Program-made: the position numbers and the translations under genes
Notes under the pieces: generated by a model
Database searches by the model: none
Told to the model about the DNA's origin: nothing
Seen by the model: the letters and a program-made list of their open reading frames with translations, nothing else
Assembly (NCBI GenBank): GCA_900319195.1
Contig: ONNL01000087.1
Coordinates: 1-17,213, forward strand
Direction: 5' to 3'
Length of the DNA: 17,213 nucleotides
Source of the DNA: an uncultured Ruminococcus sp.
GTDB taxonomy: Bacteria > Bacillota > Clostridia > Oscillospirales > Ruminococcaceae
Part shown: positions 1-6,217 of the stretch, piece by piece
Numbering within the stretch: the stretch's first letter is position 1
Layout: every line of letters begins with the position of its first letter

Positions 1-50
1 CATTTTTTCGCGCAGAACGGTACGTGTATATAAATTCCCGTGCTTTTCAT
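1..50 (-). CDS. hemW: HemW-type radical SAM protein, N-terminus only (cut by window edge)
   Basis: Only the first 16 codons and two bases of the next lie in the window. They read MKSTGIYIHVPFCAKK, and the next codon begins TG, so it is probably Cys. The pattern YIHVPFCxxxC is the start of the radical SAM CxxxCxxC cluster site of HemW, the HemN-like protein known as a haem chaperone and often misnamed oxygen-independent coproporphyrinogen III oxidase. The ATG overlaps the stop of the zinc-ribbon gene upstream (TAATG, sharing one A), and no clear Shine-Dalgarno is seen, so translation is probably coupled. hemW downstream of lepA is a well-known arrangement in Firmicutes, which supports the call. 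A true HemN cannot be excluded from so short a piece. Confidence 0.8.
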   Translation of the reverse strand, partial: MKSTGIYIHVPFCAKK

Positions 51-382
51 TACATGGTGCGCTTTATGGATTTTTCAAGCCTGAAAAAGAAAGCGTTAAC
101 TAACTTCGGCACGGTGAGCATGAGCACGATGAGCAGAGCTATGAGGGGAGTTGCAAATGAGAAGCCTGCGATATATGCCGCCACGCACAGAATAAAGCAT
201 ACGAGCGAGAATACCGCATTGAATATGGTCGCCGCCTTGCCGTTTACGCAGAGCTTACCGCATTTCTGACACGGCTTCCCGTATGAATTGAGCTGACCTG
301 CGAATGCCTTTGTGAGCGGCGTGAAGGTCTTTTCGCGGCAGTGCGGACAGGTGTAAATGCTTTCCTTATTGTTCGTTGACAT
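50..382 (-). CDS. Small membrane protein with N-terminal zinc ribbon, function unknown
   Basis: This 110-residue protein begins with two Cys pairs, CPHC (residues 12-15) and CQKC (38-41), spaced as in a treble-clef or zinc-ribbon knuckle. Two hydrophobic segments follow, at about 53-73 and 76-96, then a basic tail (RLEKSIKRT). The likely topology is a cytosolic metal-binding head, two membrane spans and a short cytosolic tail. The ATG is preceded by AAAGGAG with 8-base spacing and lies inside the end of the upstream gene (17-base overlap); the stop overlaps the hemW start. The gene is thus embedded in the lepA-hemW operon. I do not recognise the family; similar heads occur in many uncharacterised clostridial membrane proteins. 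No function is claimed beyond probable zinc binding and membrane location. Confidence 0.85.
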   Translation of the reverse strand: MSTNNKESIYTCPHCREKTFTPLTKAFAGQLNSYGKPCQKCGKLCVNGKAATIFNAVFSLVCFILCVAAYIAGFSFATPLIALLIVLMLTVPKLVNAFFFRLEKSIKRTM

Positions 383-776
383 CTTTTATCTCCTTTGATT
401 TCGGCGCTTCATCAGCCGTTTTCAGCTCCTTAGCCGTCGGTGATACGGCAGCAGCCTTCAGCTCCTTCAATATCGGCAGCGGCTCGAGCTTTTTTACCTT
501 TTTCAGTCTCATTCTCGGCGGCAGCAGCAGCGCAAGCATTACAAACAGCAATGCGATAGTGCCCCATATATAGCTGAAATTGATGTCGTCACCGAGAAGT
601 CCTATAATTATGAATACGACAGAAGCCGTGATGACCTCCGTGAGTGAAATACCGCGTAGGAAGTTCCGCAAGGCTCTCAGCACCCTCTGATGAGGAGCGG
701 CTTTTTCTGTTATCACAGCGACCACAGAGAGCAGAAGTGCCGCCGCGGTTCCGTACATTATTATATAGTTGAGCAT
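366..776 (-). CDS. Small integral membrane protein with charged C-terminal tail, function unknown
   Basis: A 136-residue protein with three predicted membrane spans (about residues 3-24, 43-63 and 68-87 from this start). A basic segment (PPRMRLKKVKK) follows, then an Ala/Lys/Glu-rich tail in which KELK recurs (KELKAAA, KELKTAD, KSKEIKD) and which should be cytosolic and flexible. I chose the ATG at 776 because GAGGTGG lies 5-11 bases before it, overlapping the lepA stop. A TTG at 797 would add seven residues but has no ribosome site. The lepA stop lies 10 bases before the ATG, and the next gene starts inside the end of this one, so all are cotranscribed. I do not recognise the family. Confidence 0.8.
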   Translation of the reverse strand: MLNYIIMYGTAAALLLSVVAVITEKAAPHQRVLRALRNFLRGISLTEVITASVVFIIIGLLGDDINFSYIWGTIALLFVMLALLLPPRMRLKKVKKLEPLPILKELKAAAVSPTAKELKTADEAPKSKEIKDVNEQ

Positions 777-786
777 ATCAGCCACC

Positions 787-2589
787 TCAGCTGTCAAGCT
801 TCAAAACGCTCATGAACGCTTCCTGCGGGATCTCTACCGTTCCGAGCTGACGCATACGCTTCTTGCCTTCCTTCTGCTTTTCAAGGAGCTTCTTCTTACG
901 TGTGATGTCGCCGCCGTAGCACTTCGCAAGCACGTCCTTACGCATTGCCTTGACGGTCTCTCTTGCGATTATCTTTCCGCCGATAGCCGCCTGAACAGGC
1001 ACCTCAAAGAGCTGGCGCGGAATGTTGTCCTTGAGCTTCTCGACTATCTTTCTTGCCTTGCTGTAAGCCTCGTCAGCGTGAACGATGAACGAGAGCGCGT
1101 CAACGACCTCGCCGTTGAGGAGAATATCGAGCTTGACAAGCTTAGAGGGAGTGTAGCCCATGAACTCGTAATCGAACGAAGCATAGCCCTTTGTGCGCGA
1201 TTTGAGCACGTCGAAGAAGTCGTAGATTATCTCGTTGAGAGGGAGCTGATAGTGCAGGTTGACACGCACATCATCGAGGTACTGCATATCCTTGAAAATG
1301 CCGCGCCTTTTCTGGCAGAGCTCCATGATATTGCCCGTAAAGTCCGAGGGAGCGATTATATCAGCCTTGACCATAGGCTCCTCCGCGGTCTGAATGAGGG
1401 CGGTATCGGGATAGTTTGTCGGGTTGTCGATGAATTTCGTCTCGCCGTTTGTGAGCGTTACCTTGTATATTACCGAGGGAGCGGTCGTTACGAGGTCGAG
1501 GTTGTATTCGCGCTCGAGACGCTCCTGGATTATCTCCATGTGGAGCAGTCCGAGGAATCCGCAGCGGAATCCGAAGCCGAGCGCAATCGACGACTCGGGC
1601 TCAAACGAAAGGGAAGCGTCGTTGAGCTGGAGCTTTTCGAGAGCGTCTCTCAGGTCGCCGTACTTTGCTCCGTCAGCAGGATAGATACCCGAGAATACCA
1701 TCGGGTTGACCTTTCTGTATCCGGGGAGAGCCTCGTCGCACGGCCTGTCGTCGTTTGTAACGGTATCACCGACACGGGTCTCGCCTATGCTCTTGATAGA
1801 TGCGGAGAGATAGCCTACCTCACCCGCTTCAAGCGAGCCTGTGTTGACAAGGGAGGTAGCGTCCATACAGCCTGCCTCAACTACCGTAAATACGGCACCT
1901 GTGGACATGAGTCTGATGTTGTCACCGACCTTTACCCTGCCCTCCTTAATTCTTACATAGATGATAACGCCCTTGTATGAGTCGTAGTAGCTGTCGAAGA
2001 TAAGCGCCTGGAGCGGCTTTTCGGGGTCGCCCTTGGGAGCAGGTACATCGGTCACTATCCTTTCGAGCACCTCCTCAATGTTGACACCCATTTTAGCGGA
2101 TATCCTCGGAGCGTCCATTGCAGGAATGCCGATGACATTCTCGACCTCAGTGCAGACTCTTTCGGGGTCAGCTGAGGGGAGGTCTATCTTGTTTATGACG
2201 GGGACTACCTCGAGGTCATGCTCGATAGCAAGGTAGGTGTTTGCGAGAGTCTGAGCCTCGATACCCTGAGAGGCGTCCACCACGAGAATAGCTCCCTCAC
2301 AGGCAGCGAGTGAGCGCGAGACCTCATAGTTGAAGTCAACGTGACCGGGAGTGTCAATGAGATTGAAGATGTAGTCGCTGCCGTCCTTTGCGGTGTATTT
2401 CAGACGTACAGCACGAGCCTTTATTGTTATGCCGCGCTCGCGCTCGATGTCCATGTTGTCGAGGAGCTGATCCTCCATGTCACGAACAGCGACGGTCTCG
2501 GTCTTTTCGAGAATGCGGTCGGCAAGAGTAGACTTGCCGTGATCTATATGTGCAATAATGCAGAAATTTCTGATATTATCCTTAGCCAA
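787..2589 (-). CDS. lepA: Elongation factor 4 (LepA), ribosome-associated GTPase
   Basis: The 600-residue length is standard for LepA. LepA/EF4 binds the ribosome and hydrolyses GTP; it has been described as a back-translocase and as an aid to 30S assembly. Visible motifs are the P-loop AHIDHGKST (13-21), switch I with ERGIT (51-55), DTPGH (79-83) and NKID (133-136). EF-G-like domains II, III and V follow, then the LepA-specific C-terminal domain, with the GGDITRKKKLLEKQKEGKK basic stretch and TVEIPQEAF near the end; this domain separates it from EF-G and TypA. The start is TTG, with AGAGAGG 8 bases upstream and a strong promoter about 85 bases further up. It is the first gene of a minus-strand operon leading to hemW. 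Confidence 0.97.
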   Translation of the reverse strand: MAKDNIRNFCIIAHIDHGKSTLADRILEKTETVAVRDMEDQLLDNMDIERERGITIKARAVRLKYTAKDGSDYIFNLIDTPGHVDFNYEVSRSLAACEGAILVVDASQGIEAQTLANTYLAIEHDLEVVPVINKIDLPSADPERVCTEVENVIGIPAMDAPRISAKMGVNIEEVLERIVTDVPAPKGDPEKPLQALIFDSYYDSYKGVIIYVRIKEGRVKVGDNIRLMSTGAVFTVVEAGCMDATSLVNTGSLEAGEVGYLSASIKSIGETRVGDTVTNDDRPCDEALPGYRKVNPMVFSGIYPADGAKYGDLRDALEKLQLNDASLSFEPESSIALGFGFRCGFLGLLHMEIIQERLEREYNLDLVTTAPSVIYKVTLTNGETKFIDNPTNYPDTALIQTAEEPMVKADIIAPSDFTGNIMELCQKRRGIFKDMQYLDDVRVNLHYQLPLNEIIYDFFDVLKSRTKGYASFDYEFMGYTPSKLVKLDILLNGEVVDALSFIVHADEAYSKARKIVEKLKDNIPRQLFEVPVQAAIGGKIIARETVKAMRKDVLAKCYGGDITRKKKLLEKQKEGKKRMRQLGTVEIPQEAFMSVLKLDS

Positions 2590-2617
2590 TGAGAATACCT
2601 CTCTTCCGTTTCGTTTA

Positions 2618-2648
2618 TATCAGATACCTAAGTATCGGCGCTCTGATA
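2618..2648 (-). other. Predicted stem-loop in the lepA 5' leader
   Basis: Read on the minus strand, the leader holds TATCA, a 7-base bulge, GATAC-TTAG-GTATC, then TGATA. The inner 5-bp and outer 5-bp stems could stack around the one-sided bulge. It lies between the predicted transcription start (near 2666) and the lepA ribosome site. It is AU-rich and modest in stability; a role is not shown. Confidence 0.35.
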
Positions 2649-2672
2649 TTTGCGGTGAATACATACATTACT

Positions 2673-2701
2673 ATTATATCAGATAAAAAATGATTTGTAA
2701 A
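2673..2701 (-). promoter_or_regulatory. Sigma-A promoter for lepA operon
   Basis: On the minus strand TTTACA (2701-2696) and a perfect TATAAT (2678-2673) are separated by exactly 17 bases. This gives a leader of about 75 bases before the lepA TTG. The rlmB promoter fires the other way about 80 bases away, so the two operons are divergent. Confidence 0.85.
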
Positions 2702-2758
2702 GAAATACGAAAAAAATACTTTTGCTGAAAAAATATGCAGTCACATACATCAAAGGTC

Positions 2759-2787
2759 TTGTAATTTTATTGCAGGCGTGTTATAAT
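2759..2787 (+). promoter_or_regulatory. Sigma-A promoter for rlmB operon
   Basis: TTGTAA (2759-2764, four of six to consensus) and a perfect TATAAT (2782-2787) are separated by 17 bases. Transcription would begin near 2794, leaving a leader of about 65-83 bases depending on the rlmB start. Confidence 0.7.
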
Positions 2788-2841
2788 ATAGTGTGTCAGC
2801 ATTTTCAGGCTGTCGCAAGAGAACAACAAGGAGACGGGCTA

Positions 2842-2880
2842 TTGCCTGAAAGAAAAAGATGGAAAAAGAGAATAAAATGA
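2842..2880 (+). CDS. Putative 12-codon basic leader ORF overlapping rlmB start
   Basis: The best ribosome site in the rlmB leader, AAGGAG at 2828-2833, sits 8 bases before a TTG rather than before an rlmB start. This TTG opens 12 codons (LPERKRWKKRIK, first residue read as Met) and ends with a TGA that overlaps the ATG at 2877 as ATGA. That is the classic layout for translational coupling. It may be a short coupled leader, a chance reading frame, or the true basic N-terminus of RlmB displaced by an indel in the A-rich run. Only sequence layout supports it. Confidence 0.35.
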   Translation: MPERKRWKKRIK

Positions 2881-3620
2881 ACGATTCGTCTGCGGGTGAC
2901 GTTATCTGCGGACGCAACCCTGTCATAGAGGCGCTGAAATCGGGCGCTCCGATCGACACGGTGTACATAGACGGCAACGGCGGCAGTCTCGGACTTATCC
3001 GCCGTCTTGCAAAGGAAAAGGGCGCTGTCGTAAAGGACGCGCAGGACAAAAAGCTCACTCAGCTCTCGGGCGGCGCTTCACATCAGGGAGTCGTTGCGAT
3101 AGGCGCCTGCGGAGAATATGTCTCGGTCGAGGACATTCTTGCGGTATCGCAGAAGAAGGGGACTGCTCCGTTCATCATCATCTGCGACGAGATCGAGGAC
3201 CCTCATAATCTCGGGGCGATAATCCGTACCGCCGAGACATCGGGTGCTGACGGTGTTATCATTCCGAAGCGCCGCAGTGCTTCACTCAACGCGACTGTAT
3301 TCAAGACCTCGGCAGGTGCGGCGAGCTATGTGCCTGTTGCAAGGGTGTCGAACCTTGCCTCATGCCTCGATATGCTCAAGAAAAACGGAGTGTGGATATA
3401 CGGCACTGACGCTTCGGGCAGCAGCATTTACGACACCGACCTTACGGGAGCAGCGGCTTTTGTAATAGGCTCTGAGGGCTTCGGCATCAGTCCGCTCATA
3501 CAGAAAAAATGCGATTTTATGGTAAAGCTGCCTATGTTTGGCAGGATAAATTCACTCAATGCGTCTGTTGCGGCAGGTATTTTCATGTACGAGGCTGTAA
3601 GACAGCGCAGCGCAAAATAA
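2877..3620 (+). CDS. rlmB: 23S rRNA (guanosine-2'-O-)-methyltransferase, RlmB/TrmH family
   Basis: A SPOUT-class RNA 2'-O-methyltransferase, 247 residues from this start. From this ATG, an N-terminal substrate-binding domain (to about residue 85, with CGRNPVIEAL) precedes the knotted catalytic domain. Its three signature motifs are clear: DPHNLGAIIRTAE (from 108), IGSEGFGIS (197-205) and INSLNASVAAGIFMYE (224-239). RlmB methylates G2251 in the 23S P-loop (E. coli numbering); the TrmH-like group is broad, so the exact target is inferred. Two starts compete: ATG 2859, with no real ribosome site, and ATG 2877, with a weak AAAAAGAG and overlap with a short upstream frame. I prefer 2877. The gene heads an operon with the pseudo-ATPase (13-base gap). 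Confidence 0.93.
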   Translation: MNDSSAGDVICGRNPVIEALKSGAPIDTVYIDGNGGSLGLIRRLAKEKGAVVKDAQDKKLTQLSGGASHQGVVAIGACGEYVSVEDILAVSQKKGTAPFIIICDEIEDPHNLGAIIRTAETSGADGVIIPKRRSASLNATVFKTSAGAASYVPVARVSNLASCLDMLKKNGVWIYGTDASGSSIYDTDLTGAAAFVIGSEGFGISPLIQKKCDFMVKLPMFGRINSLNASVAAGIFMYEAVRQRSAK

Positions 3621-3633
3621 TAAGGAGTATCCC

Positions 3634-6168
3634 ATGTCAGAACAAAAAATGTCACTTGAGGATATTCTGAACGAATACTCCTCAGACGGTAATGCTGCCG
3701 AGACTCATGTCGGACGTGTCGATGCTCAGAAGATACTGAATTCGACAGTTGAAAGTCCCGATTTTTCGGGCAGCAGACCGAACAGAATTTTGATAAATGA
3801 TACAAGGGACGACCTCTTCGACAACGCAAAGAGGAGCTCTGTCCCTGTTGATGACGTAAAGCCTGCCGACTTATCCGACCAGCGTATCTCAATGACCTCG
3901 GCAAGCGGTGTAAGCAATATACGCTCGAAGGGCAGTGCGGTGAGCACTCCGTTGCAGGCAGAGGTGCCTGTTGCGGAGCAGCCTGTCGGCGCGGCTCCTA
4001 TGATTAGGAGAATGAGCGACTCGACAAGGGCGAGGGAGCTTGAAAGGCTCAAGAAAAGCAAGAAGAAAACAAGGCGGAAGCGCACAGACCGCGATTACAA
4101 GCGCGAGACTCCCGAGGGCGAGTATATGTACGCTCCGCAGCCGATAAAGAAAAAGCAGCGCAGCCGTGCGGCTATCAGACGCGACGCGGAGAGTCCCGAG
4201 GGAAAGAAGCACATCACGGACATCGTCCCCTCACCCGAGGCTGTCGAGGCGGCAAGACCTGTTGAGCCTGCGCCGCGTGCCGAAAAGACCAGCATCAACC
4301 TCAGTGAGAGACCCGTTGTGGACGCTTCACAGCTTGACGTGCATATCACGCAGGAGGCGGACGAATTCCTCTCAATGAGAAAGAGAAAGCGCCGCACAAA
4401 GCGTATCGTTGACTTCAACTACTACGGCGACGTTGAGGACGTGGGACGCGATATCCTCGAGCTGAAGAGCATTGTCTCCGTGAGGACGTTCATTCTCGCA
4501 ATGACAGCCTTCCTCAGCCTGTACATAACGATAGGCAATCAGCTCTCGTTTCCGCTAATAGACTTTGTGGAAATATCGCACACCAAGACATTTCTGCTCT
4601 CACAGCTCGCGCTCGGTATCATAGCAATGGTATCGTCAATGCCCGTTATCGCAAACGGTCTCAAAAAGCTCATCTCGTTCAGGGCGGACAGCGACTCAAT
4701 GACCTCGGTCACGGCACTCTCGTGCATGGCGGCAGTGATATCCGCATTCTTCTGCCGCGGACTTGTGGTCGATGAAAAAATACACATTTATATGCCGATA
4801 GCGATACTTTCAATGTTTATGAACTCCGTCGGCAAGCTGCTGATCATACGCCGTGCGGAGCGCAATTTCAGGTTCGTTTCAAAGAACTTCGACCGCCACG
4901 GCATTGTCAATGTCACCGATGAGGAACGCGCCGAAAGGCTCACACGCGGCACTCTCGGAGATTTCCCGATACTTGCGGCTACCAAAAAGACCGACTTCCT
5001 CACAGACTTTCTGAGGTACACCTACTCCTCGGATATGACGGATTCGTATTGCAGAAGGGCGGTTCCGCTCACACTTCTTGCTTCGGCAATCGTTGCCGCG
5101 GTCATCACCTTCTTTGCAGAGGGCGGCTTCTTCAGTGCAGAATCGGCAGCCTTCGGGTTCTCACTGTTCAGTATGCTCATAAGCTCGGCGGCGTGCATAG
5201 GACTGCCGCTCGTGGTAAATATTCCGCTTGAAAACATCGCCAGCAGCGCTTTCAGGAGCAACGGCATCATGCTCGGCTATCAGAGCGTTGACGATTTCTA
5301 CGACACCAACTCCGTGCTCATCGACGCTGGCGAGCTCTTCCCCGAAAATACGATAAAGCTCTCGGGGATAAAGGTGTTCTCGAATACCAAGATCGACGAG
5401 GCTCTGCTCGAAGCGGCAAGCCTTACACATCACGCAGGCAGTGTTATGCACTGCATTTTCAGCGACGTTACGGCAGGTCGTGACGACATTCTCTATCCCA
5501 TTGAGAATTACTCCTTCGAAGAGGGCATGGGAATGTGCGGCTGGATAAACAACAAGCGCGTGCTATTCGGCAACCGCGAGCTCATGACGAGCCACAATAT
5601 CGAGGGAGTTCCCTCAAGGGCGAGTGAGAGCGAGAGCATAAGCGGCGAGCAGGAGGCACTCTACCTCTCAGTATCGGGTAACCTTGCGGCAATGTTCATT
5701 GTGGACATCAGTGCCGAGAGGAACGTTAAGAGGTGGGCAAAGAAGCTCTGCAAGAGCAAGGTCTGCCTTATCGTGAGAGCAGTTGACCCGTGCATCACGC
5801 TCAGAAAGCTCCACACACTGTTCGGAGTGCCCGAGGAAATGGTGAGAGTATTGCCGAAGAAGCTCCACGAGGACTTCAACGCGGAGACCAAGAAGGCAGT
5901 CCGCCTGAGCGCTTCAATGGCTTCAACAGGCAGATTCACCTCGCTTGCAAAGCTCCTTATCGGCACGAAGCTCATACATACGGCGGCAATAATCGGCTTG
6001 ATAATACAGACAATTTCCATTTTCCTCGGACTCGGTCTGTGCTCGCTGATGATACTCTCAAAGGCGTTTGCAACGAGCTATGTCTATATGTCGGCAACGG
6101 CACTCATAGTCTACAACCTCGTGTGCACCGTCATCACATACCTTGCAGTCAGCACTAAAAAGCTCTGA
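3634..6168 (+). CDS. Degenerate P1B-type ATPase-like membrane protein, probably catalytically inactive
   Basis: The protein has 844 residues; AAGGAG lies 6 bases before the ATG. Residues 1-280 are polar and probably disordered, starting with EDILNEYSS and carrying basic blocks (KKSKKKTRRKR, RKRKRRTKR). Eight membrane spans follow at about 284-306, 320-344, 356-378, 385-408, 477-497, 508-530, 780-803 and 813-838: the 4+2+2 order of heavy-metal P1B ATPases. After span 6, SAFRSNGIML and SVLIDAGELF match the P1B stretch that ends in DKTGTLT, but only Asp564 remains (DAGELF). The N-domain relic GMGMCGWINNKRVLFGNRELM-like run (631-651) and VPEEMVRVLPKK (732-743) persist. TGE, the CPC metal site (here AAC, 519-521) and GDGxND are missing. 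Ion transport is therefore unlikely; a structural or sensory role is inferred. It sits between rlmB and an LCP ligase. Confidence 0.85.
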   Translation: MSEQKMSLEDILNEYSSDGNAAETHVGRVDAQKILNSTVESPDFSGSRPNRILINDTRDDLFDNAKRSSVPVDDVKPADLSDQRISMTSASGVSNIRSKGSAVSTPLQAEVPVAEQPVGAAPMIRRMSDSTRARELERLKKSKKKTRRKRTDRDYKRETPEGEYMYAPQPIKKKQRSRAAIRRDAESPEGKKHITDIVPSPEAVEAARPVEPAPRAEKTSINLSERPVVDASQLDVHITQEADEFLSMRKRKRRTKRIVDFNYYGDVEDVGRDILELKSIVSVRTFILAMTAFLSLYITIGNQLSFPLIDFVEISHTKTFLLSQLALGIIAMVSSMPVIANGLKKLISFRADSDSMTSVTALSCMAAVISAFFCRGLVVDEKIHIYMPIAILSMFMNSVGKLLIIRRAERNFRFVSKNFDRHGIVNVTDEERAERLTRGTLGDFPILAATKKTDFLTDFLRYTYSSDMTDSYCRRAVPLTLLASAIVAAVITFFAEGGFFSAESAAFGFSLFSMLISSAACIGLPLVVNIPLENIASSAFRSNGIMLGYQSVDDFYDTNSVLIDAGELFPENTIKLSGIKVFSNTKIDEALLEAASLTHHAGSVMHCIFSDVTAGRDDILYPIENYSFEEGMGMCGWINNKRVLFGNRELMTSHNIEGVPSRASESESISGEQEALYLSVSGNLAAMFIVDISAERNVKRWAKKLCKSKVCLIVRAVDPCITLRKLHTLFGVPEEMVRVLPKKLHEDFNAETKKAVRLSASMASTGRFTSLAKLLIGTKLIHTAAIIGLIIQTISIFLGLGLCSLMILSKAFATSYVYMSATALIVYNLVCTVITYLAVSTKKL

Positions 6169-6217
6169 CCCGACAACGTAACAATTGAATATACAAAACG
6201 GCTGAAAGGAAAAAATC

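Noticed and set aside
769..1980. Long plus-strand open frame of about 400 codons opposite lepA
   Set aside because: It lies wholly antisense to lepA, whose motifs are unmistakable; there is no ribosome site, and the product has no recognisable features.
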